From the NCBI GenBank assembly GCA_964628385.1, contig CAZVOD010000013.1:8570-72569 (forward strand): a DNA stretch of 64,000 bases, written 5' to 3'. Positions 1 to 9,404 of the stretch are shown here, one piece after another. Origin of the DNA: JANQPA01 sp964628385 (GTDB lineage Bacteria; Bacteroidota; Bacteroidia; Chitinophagales; Saprospiraceae). Position numbers and translations under genes: made by a program. The first letter of the stretch is position 1. Every line of letters starts with the position of its first letter. Under the pieces are notes generated by a model. The model saw nothing but the letters and a program-made list of their open reading frames with translations. It was not told where the DNA came from and made no database searches.

Positions 1-526
1 GTGTATTAGCCGGTGGTTCTTCGATGATTTTTAAAAGTCGATTCCCTTCCTTTTGAAGATATTCCGGCATCCAGATGATCATCACCTTCTTACGGCTTTC
101 ATAAGTCTTCAAACTTAGCTTTTTGATGATATTTAGGCACTCTTCTTTGTTGATATTACCTTGCCGATTTTCTGCACCAATTAGCTGCAGCCACTGGTTG
201 ATAGATAGGTATGGATGGTCGAGAAGGGCAGAACGCCACTGGGCCAAAAACTGATCACTAACCGCCTTTGTGCCTACTACAGGGAATACAAAATGCAAAT
301 CTGGGTGAATGATCTTGCCAGTTTTGTTGCAACTGGCACATTGCTGACAGGGCCCCTCTGGCAGGTTTTTTTCGCACAATAAATGCCTGGCCAGATGCAC
401 TCCGGCCGCTAACTTTTCAGACCCTTCTGGGCCGATTAGCAACAGAGCATGAGGCAATCTATCCTGATGGATAAGCCGATTTAAAGAGCTGGTGTATTTA
501 TTTTCTATAGCATTCTCCAAAGCCAT
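1..526 (-). CDS. holB: DNA polymerase III subunit delta' (5' part, runs off window)
   Basis: The first 175 codons are present; the gene leaves the window at base 1. The product is the delta' subunit of the clamp loader, which loads the DnaN sliding clamp. The N-terminus reads MALENAIENKY and has the motif HALLLIGPEGSEK, a degenerate Walker A. Delta' proteins typically do not bind ATP there, which fits. A cysteine-rich zinc module follows (LCEK, then CQQCASC), then HPDLHFVFPV and a region resembling RarA/DnaX clamp-loader ATPases (NRLLKIIEEPP). The ATG at 526 is the first in frame. Family assignment is firm; the C-terminal collar domain cannot be checked. Confidence 0.88.
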   Translation of the reverse strand, partial: MALENAIENKYTSSLNRLIHQDRLPHALLLIGPEGSEKLAAGVHLARHLLCEKNLPEGPCQQCASCNKTGKIIHPDLHFVFPVVGTKAVSDQFLAQWRSALLDHPYLSINQWLQLIGAENRQGNINKEECLNIIKKLSLKTYESRKKVMIIWMPEYLQKEGNRLLKIIEEPPANT

Positions 527-1160
527 CTTTATTCCATTTGCATGGATTAACCCGGTATGCTGCCAGTCAGAAACTTATCGGGAAATCCAAAATTGCCCGG
601 ATAGCTAACTTTAGGAAGGAAAAAAGGAAGAGTTTAAAATAGAGAACTATAGGTACTTTATTTGCAAATTAGTTTTATTGATTATTAATACTTTTCTAAT
701 CTGCTTTTATTCAAATAGCTTTACCTTAAATGGTGAAACTATATTTATAGCTTAAGTTTATCAAAAATCACAAAAAGGATTTTCTATTTCTCAAAATAAG
801 AGAATATACTATCCACTGATTTATAAGAAATAACATCTATGGTTTGTTTTTATAAAACCCAGACTTTTTATTAAGGTGCCGCCGGTAGCCACACTGTTTA
901 TATTTAAATGCCTTTTTGCTTAATTTTACTCTATTTTTCCTCTCACACTCCAATCCTTACTGCCTAAAAGCGTAAAGCTTTATCCTCAACAACTGAAATA
1001 TACAAAAAGTATTCAAGACAAATATAGAGAATTTTATCCGTACTAGCTACCTTCCTGATAGTTATGTTTTTACCCGTTCAACAAAATATAAAAGATTGTC
1101 ACCTACAACCACACGGAAACCATCGCCCCACAAATTTGTTTTGCTAATAAAATTTAGAAA
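527..1160. other. AT-rich spacer, no gene seen
   Basis: This spacer of about 630 bases separates the divergent holB and pterin synthase genes. It is AT-rich with stops in all frames and no convincing ORF, RNA fold or exact TAnnTTTG element. It must hold the promoters of both neighbours, but I cannot place them. Confidence 0.5.
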
Positions 1161-1568
1161 ATGAGAGTTGCAGTATATAGAAAAGCCCATTTTAACGCCG
1201 CTCACCGATTGAATAATCCCAAGTGGTCTGCAGAGAAGAACAAAGAAATATTTGGTCTTTGTAACAATCCGAATTATCATGGCCATAACTATGATATGGA
1301 AGTGAAAGTTAGTGGAGAAGTAGATCCGGAAACAGGCTACTTAATCGATTTAAAGGTTTTGAAGGATTTGATTAAGCATGAGGTGGAGGAGCGTTTTGAT
1401 CACAAAAACCTAAATTTGGATACCAAAGAATTCAAAGACCTCAATCCGACAGCCGAAAACATATGCTTCGTCATCTGGCAATTGCTAAGAAATAAGTTAG
1501 ATGAGAAATATGACCTGGCTGTAAGGCTTTATGAGACACCGCGAAATTACGTGGAGTATCCGGCCTGA
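1161..1568 (+). CDS. 6-pyruvoyl-tetrahydropterin synthase family protein (PTPS-II type motif)
   Basis: This 135-aa COG0720 protein acts on dihydroneopterin triphosphate. Zinc ligands fit His15 (FNAAHRL) and His40/His42 (HGHNY). Downstream motifs are DHKNLN, NPTAENI and the terminal ETPRNYVEY. The catalytic cysteine, Cys34, is followed by five residues and then HGH (CNNPNYHGH). That CX5HGH spacing is the one described for eukaryote-type PTPS (PTPS-II). Queuosine-pathway QueD has CX3HGH. Tetrahydropterin synthesis is therefore more likely than queuosine synthesis, although COG0720 enzymes are promiscuous. No folE or other queuosine gene is nearby. The ATG at 1161 gives full family length. The stop codon lies in the left arm of an inverted repeat. 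Confidence 0.85.
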   Translation: MRVAVYRKAHFNAAHRLNNPKWSAEKNKEIFGLCNNPNYHGHNYDMEVKVSGEVDPETGYLIDLKVLKDLIKHEVEERFDHKNLNLDTKEFKDLNPTAENICFVIWQLLRNKLDEKYDLAVRLYETPRNYVEYPA

Positions 1569-1781
1569 TCAACAGGCTTGTTCTGCAGGTATTAAAATAG
1601 GCTAAAATTGGTTCTTGGCTAAATCAGGCGCTGCCGCGTTCCCTCACTTGAATGCCCATAGGGCATTCACTTTACAGGATCGCTCGGTTATCTACTACAC
1701 TGTGCCTTTTTTCAGTCGCTCAGCGCTGCTGAGCTCAGAAGAGAAGCCCACTCTTATTCGCGAAAAAGCCTGTTGATCAGG
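1564..1781. repeat. Intergenic element bounded by 16-bp perfect inverted repeats
   Basis: The 16-mer CCTGATCAACAGGCTT at 1564-1579 recurs as its exact reverse complement at 1766-1781. The two arms enclose about 186 bases and overlap the stop codons of both convergent genes. Inside lie a perfect 9-bp hairpin with a 3-nt loop (1649-1669, TGAATGCCC arm) and a perfect 6-bp hairpin (1719-1733, CTCAGC arm). No ORF is present. The pattern resembles a short non-autonomous inverted-repeat element or a composite bidirectional terminator. No target-site duplication is visible. Confidence 0.55.
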
Positions 1782-2526
1782 GCCGGAAACTATATTTGCT
1801 CATTCTCATGGTCTTAATGGTATCATTCTCCCTATCGAGTAGCCGAACCAGATAAACACCCTGCGGAAGGTCATATACTTCGTAGCTAGCTCCGGTGTAA
1901 GATTTGAATAGCTTCACCCTTTGACCCAGCATATTTCTGATCTCTACCTGATCGACTTTTGTATCATTAGAAATACGGAATTCATTAACGACCGGATTAG
2001 GATAGATGAAAACATCCTCCAGTTCTTCAGGAGAATAGGTATTAGTGGCTCCGCTCTTGACATTAGCCAGGAAACTTACACTCCCAATGATAGAATCCGG
2101 ATTATTGACAGTTGAAAAATCCAGATGATAATTACCAGTACCCTCCTGACCGTTGGAAATGATATAAAAAATCATTGTGTAAGTACTATCGGGCGGAAGC
2201 ACCATTGGCTCAAACAAAGCGAGATCTTCAGCAATATTACTGTACACAATAGGCGTATAACAGCGGTTGTTATCGCACACTTGCGTTTCCCAGTTCTCCG
2301 GGGCAGCAACTGACACCCTATTCCATCTTAAAAAAAGCGTATCGGTAGTTGAGGTATTGGACACATCTACATACATTTCTTCTATTGATCCGGGGTCCGT
2401 AAGGTCCACCAAGAATTCCTGATCTACTTCTGAGACGGACAAGTTGAAACCCTGAGCATAAGAGAAAGTCAGGGAAACAGACAAAAACAGGATAGTATAA
2501 AACAGTTGGTGTACAGTTTTTTTCAT
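1777..2526 (-). CDS. Secreted protein with T9SS type A sorting domain
   Basis: I chose the ATG at 2526 over an upstream in-frame start at 2601 because it opens directly into a signal peptide (MKKTVHQLFYTILFL, cleaved after SYAQ). The product is then 249 aa. The central part (about residues 30-170) is a beta-rich region of unknown function. The last 70 residues are a T9SS sorting domain: the entry motif VFIYPNPVVNEF, then VEIRNMLGQRV, YDLPQGVYLVRL and a basic tail. The protein should cross the inner membrane by Sec and the outer membrane by T9SS. The passenger function is not recognisable. Confidence 0.85.
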   Translation of the reverse strand: MKKTVHQLFYTILFLSVSLTFSYAQGFNLSVSEVDQEFLVDLTDPGSIEEMYVDVSNTSTTDTLFLRWNRVSVAAPENWETQVCDNNRCYTPIVYSNIAEDLALFEPMVLPPDSTYTMIFYIISNGQEGTGNYHLDFSTVNNPDSIIGSVSFLANVKSGATNTYSPEELEDVFIYPNPVVNEFRISNDTKVDQVEIRNMLGQRVKLFKSYTGASYEVYDLPQGVYLVRLLDRENDTIKTMRMSKYSFRP

Positions 2527-2880
2527 ATATTCTCTTTTAATTGCAAGTACTCGGAAATACAGGAATTCGGACCTTTTGGTGTAGATGCTGTATTCAAACA
2601 CTCATAAATATAAAATATATTTGTAAAGGTTGCCAGTGCCATCATCAGATATTATACCTTTTAGCAAAAATATAACTAAAAAGCCATCTCTTTTAAGTCC
2701 TATCTGCAAGAGCGTGAAAGTTATCTTACTGATCCCTTAAAGAAAGTTTAAGTGCTAATAGCTGTCTTGAATAAGACACCGATACCGATTATAAGACTAT
2801 AAATTTACCGAGGCATATTTGAAGGATGATTATTTTTTTCCTTTTCACATTCATTAGATCCACCCTCAAAAATTGTTGAC

Positions 2881-4233
2881 ATGCATATTGCAATTATAGG
2901 TAACGGCATAAGTGGTATTACAGCGGCGCGATTCATTCGCAAGCTCAGTGATCACAAGATCACGGTGATCTCTGCCGAAACCGATTACTTTTTTTCCCGC
3001 ACAGCGCTCATGTATATCTACATGGGTCATATGCGTCTGGAGGATACCCGTCCCTATGAGCCCTGGTTTTGGGAACAAAATCGCATTGATTTGCTCAATG
3101 CTTATGTAGAAGAAATAGACTTTAAAAATAAAAAGCTGAGTATTAAAGAGGGCCAGGATGTGGTTTATGACAAACTCATTTTGGCCTTAGGTTCTGAGCC
3201 TAACAAATTCGGCTGGCCGGGCCAGGACCTCAACAAGGTAGGAGGCTTATATACACTCCAGGACCTGGAAGCCATGGAAGCGAACAGTGATGGCCTGAAA
3301 AGGGCTGTAATTGTTGGCGGTGGACTGATCGGTATAGAAATGGCAGAGATGTTTCACTCTCGCCATATCCCGGTTACTTTTTTGGTTAGAGAAAAAAGCT
3401 ATTGGAATAATATTTTACCTCCGGAAGAGTCAGAAATGGTCAATCGGCATATTTACGAACATGGCTTTGACCTCAGGCTGGGAGAAGAACTTCAGGAGAT
3501 CGTCGATGATGGCAGTGGTAATGCCTGTGCGGTAATCACCAAAAACAGTGCTGAGCGAATTGATTGTGGCTATGTAGGGCTTACGGCGGGCGTTCACCCT
3601 AATATTGGTTTTTTGAAAGATACAGAATTGGAAACTCAAAAGGGGATATTGGTAGACGAACACCTGCAAACCAACATTCCTGATGTTTATGCCATTGGCG
3701 ATTGTGCACAACTGCGCGAGCCTCGTCCGGGTAGACGTCCCATCGAAGCCATCTGGTATACTGGCAGAATGATGGGAGAAAATGTAGCCTATAATGTTTG
3801 CGATCACGAGGTTCCTTATGATCCGGGAATCTGGTTTAACTCGGCAAAATTCCTGGATATTGAATACCAAGTATACGGTGATGTGCAGGCTCATCCGCCG
3901 GAGCACTATCAGTCTATTTACTGGGAGCACGAGGACGGCAAAAAAAGCATTCGGGTGGTTTATGATGAGGAGACGCTGGAAACAATCGGCTTTAACCTGA
4001 TGGGCGTTCGCTACCGCCACGAGGTCTGTGAAAAGTGGTTAGCCAATCGTACCCACGTTGAAGAGGTGCTCACTAACCTGGGCATTGCCAATTTTGATCC
4101 CGAATTTTATAAAGAATACGAATCTAAGGTTATTGACATTTATAACCAGCAAACGGGAAAAGAATTGAAGTTAAAAAGGCGCCGCAGTCTTACTGAAGCT
4201 ATTAAATTCCTGAGGAGTTCTGTTACTCCATAG
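2881..4233 (+). CDS. NAD(P)/FAD-dependent oxidoreductase
   Basis: This 450-aa flavoprotein has two Rossmann sites. An FAD motif at the extreme N-terminus reads IAIIGNGISG, and an NAD(P) motif near residue 145 reads VIVGGGLIGIE. The FAD-closing motif DVYAIGDC lies near residue 270. It resembles class I pyridine nucleotide-disulfide oxidoreductases of the ferredoxin or NADH reductase type. No redox CxxxxC pair is seen. The C-terminal 120 residues are not a standard dimerisation domain I recognise. It sits 92 bp upstream of a polytopic Fe-S protein on the same strand, so it probably passes electrons from NAD(P)H to that partner. Partner and acceptor are inferred from adjacency. Confidence 0.82.
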   Translation: MHIAIIGNGISGITAARFIRKLSDHKITVISAETDYFFSRTALMYIYMGHMRLEDTRPYEPWFWEQNRIDLLNAYVEEIDFKNKKLSIKEGQDVVYDKLILALGSEPNKFGWPGQDLNKVGGLYTLQDLEAMEANSDGLKRAVIVGGGLIGIEMAEMFHSRHIPVTFLVREKSYWNNILPPEESEMVNRHIYEHGFDLRLGEELQEIVDDGSGNACAVITKNSAERIDCGYVGLTAGVHPNIGFLKDTELETQKGILVDEHLQTNIPDVYAIGDCAQLREPRPGRRPIEAIWYTGRMMGENVAYNVCDHEVPYDPGIWFNSAKFLDIEYQVYGDVQAHPPEHYQSIYWEHEDGKKSIRVVYDEETLETIGFNLMGVRYRHEVCEKWLANRTHVEEVLTNLGIANFDPEFYKEYESKVIDIYNQQTGKELKLKRRRSLTEAIKFLRSSVTP

Positions 4234-4325
4234 GTAATATCCTGGCCTGAATCTAACAACCTAATATTGTGGAGTAAAAAGCATACTTCGCAATTGTATT
4301 CATAAAACATAAAAATTATCAGATC

Positions 4326-6311
4326 ATGAACTTGATCCAAAAAATAGGTGTCGGACTATTTATTCTTGCGCTGCTCATTTTTACTACTTTACTAGGTTTG
4401 GACAATTATGTACTTACTGAAGAAAGTATTAGCGCCAATGACAACCAGTATCACAAAAAAGAGATCCTTGCTGTCGCTCAGAAAGAGGACGTATTGGGAA
4501 AAACATATAGTTCGAGCTTTGCATTTACAGACGCATTCAAAACAGTGCTAAAAAAAGCGCAACAATCATTAAACGAAAAAGCTAAAAACGAGGGAGTACC
4601 AGAGGGGGTCAATGAGTGGGATTATAAGCTGGGGAGCTGGCTGATCAAGGATTATGTCCTGTATACCACGAAGCATTCCAGCACCGGGCCGGTAGCGGGC
4701 AACCCGGTTTTATTTTTATTGCTTACTATTGGTTTGGGTATTGTGGGAGGCCTGCTATACATTTTACCCTTATTTAATCTCATTCCCGGGATCAAAAACA
4801 ACCATATATATCAGAGCACTATCACCCGGGGTATTCCATTAACGGTGAGGAGTTTTTTTCTGGGAGCTACCATTGTTGGTGTACTCATTTATGGTTTTTA
4901 TTATATGAGTAAAGCCTATTTTTGGCCGCTGGTATCCGCTTTGATCGCTCTTCTGATCATTGGGTTGGTATGGTTTGTAGAAAACCAGAAGAAGAAAACG
5001 CCTTCCCGATCTGCTTCAATGAGTGCTACAGCTTGGATTGGTTTATTTACAGGTATTTACCTGATCAGTTTTTACGTCCTGTTGTACTGGCAGCCCCAGC
5101 ATATTACAAGCTGGATGCTCTTGTCTGACCCATTGAGCCTTTCATTGAGCGGTAATGAAGCCAGCCAGTGGTTCTTGTATGGTTTGTTATACACTGTCAT
5201 GGTTCTGGTGATGGGAATCAGAATGATGACCAAGTATATGCACAATAAATACCAGTTGATCAGAACCGGATCGGTCATGTTTTTTCAGCTGGCTTTTGCA
5301 TTCCTGCTGCCTGAAATTCTGCTGCGATTAAATTATCCGTATTACGACTTTAAAAATATCTGGCCACTTAACTATACCTTTTTCTTTGAATTGAACATTA
5401 ACGATTTGATCGACAGCGGAGGCCTGGGTATTTTCATGTTGGCATGGGGAATAGCTTTAGCGGTACTGGGCGTACCTATTATTACTTATTTTTATGGAAA
5501 ACGCTGGTACTGCTCCTGGGTCTGTGGCTGTGGTGGCCTGGCCGAAACCTTGGGTGATCCCTACCGACAGCTTTCTGATAAAAGCCTGGCGGCATGGAAG
5601 TTTGAAAGATGGATCATTCATGGCGTTCTGGTCTTTGCCGTGATTATGACAATGGGCGTTCTTTACAGCTATTTACCCAATAACGATGTATGGTTCAACC
5701 AAAGCAACTTCCTGCTGCTGATGATGGCCTTACTCATAGGAGCAATGGGGTACGCTTACTACAGATGGGCAAGTGGTACAGTAGATATCTCCAGACTTGG
5801 TATATACATTGGTATAGGAGTTACCTCCATACTTGTACTAATATCCGGTTATCACTGGATAACAAATAGTAGTGACTTCCTCTTTCTCAGCAGCGAAGTT
5901 ACTCGTAACTGGTATGGTTTCCTTATTGGCTCAGCGTTTGCCGGAGTAGTAGGCACGGGTTTTTACCCTTTGATGGGCAATAGAGTTTGGTGCCGCTTTG
6001 GGTGTCCACTAGCAGCCTACCTTGGATTGGTACAGCGTTTTAAATCCAGATTCAGAATTACAACCAACGGTGGTCAGTGTATTTCCTGTGGTAATTGCTC
6101 TACCTACTGTGAAATGGGTATCGATGTACGCTGGTACGCACAACGAGGTCAGGACATCATACGCTCTTCATGCGTAGGATGCGGAATCTGTTCTGCAGTA
6201 TGTCCGCGCGGCGTTCTAAGGTTGGAAAATAGCTCAGTAGATATCGATACCAGAGCTGATGAGCTACGGGCACTGCATATCAATAAGGATGGAATCCAAC
6301 TCGTGCACTAG
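4326..6311 (+). CDS. Polytopic membrane 4Fe-4S electron-transfer protein (NapH/NosR-like)
   Basis: This 661-aa integral membrane protein has about 12 hydrophobic segments, starting with residues 5-25. Two membrane-proximal cysteine motifs are seen: WYCSWVCGCGG and WCRFGCPLAAY. The second is a usual CxxxCP; in the first the proline is glycine. The C-terminal 60 residues carry two ferredoxin-type [4Fe-4S] sites, CISCGNCSTYC and CVGCGICSAVCP. This layout fits the NapH/NosR/CcoG superfamily, which moves electrons across or along the inner membrane. No nos, nap or cco gene is nearby, so the terminal acceptor is unknown. It probably forms a module with the upstream flavoprotein. Confidence 0.78.
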   Translation: MNLIQKIGVGLFILALLIFTTLLGLDNYVLTEESISANDNQYHKKEILAVAQKEDVLGKTYSSSFAFTDAFKTVLKKAQQSLNEKAKNEGVPEGVNEWDYKLGSWLIKDYVLYTTKHSSTGPVAGNPVLFLLLTIGLGIVGGLLYILPLFNLIPGIKNNHIYQSTITRGIPLTVRSFFLGATIVGVLIYGFYYMSKAYFWPLVSALIALLIIGLVWFVENQKKKTPSRSASMSATAWIGLFTGIYLISFYVLLYWQPQHITSWMLLSDPLSLSLSGNEASQWFLYGLLYTVMVLVMGIRMMTKYMHNKYQLIRTGSVMFFQLAFAFLLPEILLRLNYPYYDFKNIWPLNYTFFFELNINDLIDSGGLGIFMLAWGIALAVLGVPIITYFYGKRWYCSWVCGCGGLAETLGDPYRQLSDKSLAAWKFERWIIHGVLVFAVIMTMGVLYSYLPNNDVWFNQSNFLLLMMALLIGAMGYAYYRWASGTVDISRLGIYIGIGVTSILVLISGYHWITNSSDFLFLSSEVTRNWYGFLIGSAFAGVVGTGFYPLMGNRVWCRFGCPLAAYLGLVQRFKSRFRITTNGGQCISCGNCSTYCEMGIDVRWYAQRGQDIIRSSCVGCGICSAVCPRGVLRLENSSVDIDTRADELRALHINKDGIQLVH

Positions 6312-6350
6312 TTGTTAGAAGCACCAATAAATAATGAAACCACAGGAGCG

Positions 6351-6404
6351 TAACAGGCATGGAGGTGGATTCAGATGTAGCTGAATTCACCTCTTCACCT
6401 GTTA
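6351..6404. terminator. Strong two-part hairpin, bidirectional terminator
   Basis: The outer arms TAACAGG (6351-6357) and CCTGTTA (6398-6404) enclose, through 4-nt internal loops, a 13-bp stem with one G-T pair (6362-6374 with 6381-6393) and a 6-nt loop. It lies between the convergent Fe-S protein and sigma factor genes. Confidence 0.7.
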
Positions 6405-6441
6405 GACTTGTTTTGTGCTATCTTATCTTCGGTACTGTATA

Positions 6442-7077
6442 CTACTTCTTACGCTTACTATTGTCGAAGTAAGCACTTGCTCCAGGTTTCTGTAACATTT
6501 CGTACAACATCTCTTTTGCTCGGAACAGCTGCGCCTTCACAGTACCTAGAGGTATATCCAGTTCCTTGGCAATTTCATCGTAGCTTAATTCTTCAAAGAA
6601 TCGCAATTGAATCATTAATCGATACTTCTCACTCAACTGATTCACTACAACCCTGGCAATTTCCTTGCGCTGCTCGTAGATAATCTGTTCTTCAGGATTT
6701 CTACCACCTGCTTTGAGGTAGTCAGAATACTGTGTGTCGCCATCCGGCTCGAAAGTTTCGTCGATAGACATCGTCTGCAACCTCTTCTTACGGATGTGAT
6801 CGATACAATTGTTAATCGCGATGCGGAACAGCCATGTGCTAAAAGCGTAGGTTGGCGAGTAACTTGACAACTTTCTGAAGGCCTTACTAAAGGCTTCCAG
6901 TGTCAAATCATCTGCATCATCTCTGTTGTGTACCATTTTAAGAATGGTCTGGTGGATGTTACCACGGTAACGATCCATAAGCTGAGCGTAAGCTCTCTGA
7001 TCCCCGCCTTTTGCGCGCTGGATCAACTGATAGTCCTCGGGATTACGTTGTGCAAGGGGTGTCATTGCATTTACCAT
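6442..7077 (-). CDS. ECF-type RNA polymerase sigma factor
   Basis: This 211-aa sigma-70 family protein has only regions 2 and 4, as ECF factors do. Region 2 includes DADDLTLEAFSKAF and STWLFRIAINNCIDHIRKK (about residues 55-100). Region 4 has LSYDEIAKELDIPLGTVK followed by AQLFRAKEML. There is no adjacent anti-sigma gene. Its start overlaps the end of the upstream glycosyltransferase by 7 bp, so the two are translationally coupled. A second possible start is Met5 at 7065. The regulon is unknown. Confidence 0.9.
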   Translation of the reverse strand: MVNAMTPLAQRNPEDYQLIQRAKGGDQRAYAQLMDRYRGNIHQTILKMVHNRDDADDLTLEAFSKAFRKLSSYSPTYAFSTWLFRIAINNCIDHIRKKRLQTMSIDETFEPDGDTQYSDYLKAGGRNPEEQIIYEQRKEIARVVVNQLSEKYRLMIQLRFFEELSYDEIAKELDIPLGTVKAQLFRAKEMLYEMLQKPGASAYFDNSKRKK

Positions 7078-8168
7078 TTATTCGTGTTACCAAAAATCAT
7101 TGACAGTCCAAAAAATATATAATACGGGACGAAGGCAACATCTAAAATGGGAAACCAATAGATAAGATCTTTCTGCTCTAATCGCTTGAGTATAAACCAC
7201 AGCAGTACTGTTGCGATTAATATTCTCAGGAAATAAGCAGCAAAAACTACAGTTACCCAATCATTGGAAAGCAGCATAGCAAACCCAATTACATAGTGTA
7301 AAAAGTGGCTGGCCGAAAAACCTCCAAGCATCAATTGATGCGAAAGCTTATACTTCTTTCCAGTAGTAAGATGTCTAGATTTTTGATAGTAGAATTTTAG
7401 CCAGGAGCTCTTTGGAATGGAATAAACGAAAGTTTGCGGATCTAAAATAACTTTGATGTTGGAAAAACTTGCAGAAGCATTGACGAACAGATCATCGTCT
7501 CCGGAGGCAATATGTTCATGTGATTTAAATCCCCCTTGTCTTTTAAACAGAGACTTTTTGTAGATCAAATTTCTACCAACTCCCATGTATGGCTGGCCGA
7601 ACAAAGCAAACGAAAAATATTGAATCGCTGCTATAACCGTTTCAAAACGAATGAAAGCATTTAACAGACCTTTTGATCTTTTGTATGGAGAAAAACCAAG
7701 ACCAATCTCGATTTTTTCTCTCACCCTTGCTTGCATTCGATCTACCCATAGATGGTTAGTCGGATAACAATCTGCATCTGTTAGCAGTAACAACTCATGT
7801 GTGGATTTTTGAATACCCAGCTTAAGAGCTGCCTTTTTCCCATAATGTTTTTTCTCACGAATATTTACAATATGCAATATGGGATATTTTTTCTGAAATT
7901 GCAAAAGAATTTCATGTGTTTTATCAGAAGAATTATCATCAACAATAACTACTTCATAATCAGGGTATTCTTGATTTAGTACGATAGGCAGAAATTTCTT
8001 CAGGTTTTCGGCTTCATTTCTGGCACAAATTATAACAGATACGGAAGGCTTTTTATCACATATTTTTTTGGCTTCCCGATAAAAAGAAAGCCGGGAGAAG
8101 AGAATTATCCAGTAAAAAAGCTGAAGTATTGTGGCTGACAGGAAGACGATAAGAAGGAGTACACTCAT
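7071..8168 (-). CDS. Family 2 glycosyltransferase, membrane-anchored
   Basis: This 365-aa protein has an N-terminal membrane segment (residues 2-25), a GT2 GT-A domain, and about three C-terminal hydrophobic segments. GT2 signatures are SVIICARNEAENL, VVIVDDNSSD, LLLTDADC and ASGDDDLF. A positively charged QKSRHLTTGKKY stretch stands where processive members have QxxRW. It resembles the poly-GlcNAc/ceramide-type membrane GT2 group, but donor and acceptor cannot be told from sequence. It is the first gene of a pair with the overlapping ECF sigma factor. Confidence 0.85.
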   Translation of the reverse strand: MSVLLLIVFLSATILQLFYWIILFSRLSFYREAKKICDKKPSVSVIICARNEAENLKKFLPIVLNQEYPDYEVVIVDDNSSDKTHEILLQFQKKYPILHIVNIREKKHYGKKAALKLGIQKSTHELLLLTDADCYPTNHLWVDRMQARVREKIEIGLGFSPYKRSKGLLNAFIRFETVIAAIQYFSFALFGQPYMGVGRNLIYKKSLFKRQGGFKSHEHIASGDDDLFVNASASFSNIKVILDPQTFVYSIPKSSWLKFYYQKSRHLTTGKKYKLSHQLMLGGFSASHFLHYVIGFAMLLSNDWVTVVFAAYFLRILIATVLLWFILKRLEQKDLIYWFPILDVAFVPYYIFFGLSMIFGNTNKW

Positions 8169-8245
8169 GGTTTGGGTGGGAAACTTTGGATGGTAAAAAT
8201 TAAAGTAAGTTGTTTGGACCGTTTTGAGGCTTTTGCTCTATCCCG

Positions 8246-9376
8246 TTAATTCTCTTTCAGAAATAATTCAGCCAGTTTTTTTTCTAATTTATCTCCTCGT
8301 AAGTCCTTATCAACGATGATACCGGAAGGGTCGATCAAAAAATTGCTGGGCATGGCATTCACGCCATATATCAACGCGGCATCATTTTGATTGCCTTTCA
8401 GGTCACTCACATTGACCCAAGGAAGTTTATCCTGATTTATTGCCTTTATCCATTCCTTTTTTTGCTGATCAAGAGAAACGCCAACAATTTCAAAACCGTA
8501 ATCGCTATACTGCTTATACATCCTTACCATATCGGGATTTTCAGCACGACAGGGCGCACAATTAGAAGCCCAAAACTCCAGAAGCGTGTACTGATCCTTG
8601 ACTTTACTCAAGCGAATCGCATTGCCGGAAGTATCTGGCTGTGTAAAATCAGCCATAGGCTGGTCGAGGGAGACATCTTTATTTACCCTCAAAAACCGTT
8701 GGATATTTTCCCATTGTGGCGTCCCTTCAAATCTGGTATCCAGCTTTTCAAGAAGCTCTCTGACCATTTTCTTATCCCATGTAGTGTTGTACAACTCTAG
8801 CGTATTGAGCGAAACATAAGAAGCGGGATACCGCTCAAAAAAATCATAATATAAAGTCTGCTTTCTTGCTTCCAGCTGCTCCATTTCCTGCCTGAATCCC
8901 AACTTTTCCTCGTCGCTTAATTTCTTTCCATTTCTCACCATATTCATAACCACTGCTGTCAGGCTATCGATTTGTTTTTCTGCTCGATCCTCCATAGCTC
9001 TGAGTACTGCTACCTCGTCTTCAGCCGAACAACCTTCTACTTTTGCAGCTTTGAAATTGCTGGCAACGCCCGAAATCTTACTTACTCCCGGGCAAACATA
9101 TAGCGATTTGAATGTGAACAATGGTCTGGTTTTGATAAATGCCAGCGAAGGATAGTCAATGATACCCTTGAATGAAAAAGTGTCATTTTGCACATAAGCG
9201 GAATCTACATCGATATTATTGATACTCAACATCAACAGTGTGCTATCTTCAAAGCCACTGACCTTGCCGAGGAGTTGAAATTCGGATGCCTTATTTTTCG
9301 TTAAATGCTCTTTGGGCGCCTGTTGGCAGGCAACCAGAAAGGACATTAGTAGAATGCTCCAAAGCAATTTTTTCAT
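8246..9376 (-). CDS. TlpA-like thioredoxin lipoprotein with DUF4369-type N-terminus
   Basis: I chose the ATG at 9376 over 9463 because it begins a lipoprotein signal peptide (MKKLLWSILLMSFLVAC) with lipobox LVAC. The mature N-terminal half (about residues 25-200) resembles the DUF4369 beta domain common in Bacteroidota. The C-terminal 140 residues are a thioredoxin fold with active site WASNCAPC. The likely role is periplasmic disulfide reduction or exchange by a lipid-anchored protein; the client is unknown. It follows lpxK by 28 bp and is probably cotranscribed with it. Confidence 0.85.
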   Translation of the reverse strand: MKKLLWSILLMSFLVACQQAPKEHLTKNKASEFQLLGKVSGFEDSTLLMLSINNIDVDSAYVQNDTFSFKGIIDYPSLAFIKTRPLFTFKSLYVCPGVSKISGVASNFKAAKVEGCSAEDEVAVLRAMEDRAEKQIDSLTAVVMNMVRNGKKLSDEEKLGFRQEMEQLEARKQTLYYDFFERYPASYVSLNTLELYNTTWDKKMVRELLEKLDTRFEGTPQWENIQRFLRVNKDVSLDQPMADFTQPDTSGNAIRLSKVKDQYTLLEFWASNCAPCRAENPDMVRMYKQYSDYGFEIVGVSLDQQKKEWIKAINQDKLPWVNVSDLKGNQNDAALIYGVNAMPSNFLIDPSGIIVDKDLRGDKLEKKLAELFLKEN

Positions 9377-9404
9377 AATCGATTTTTTTTTGGATAAGCT
9401 GCAT

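Noticed and set aside
1161..1568. QueD annotation
   Set aside because: The Cys-to-HGH spacing is five residues, not three, so the queuosine enzyme name is not used.
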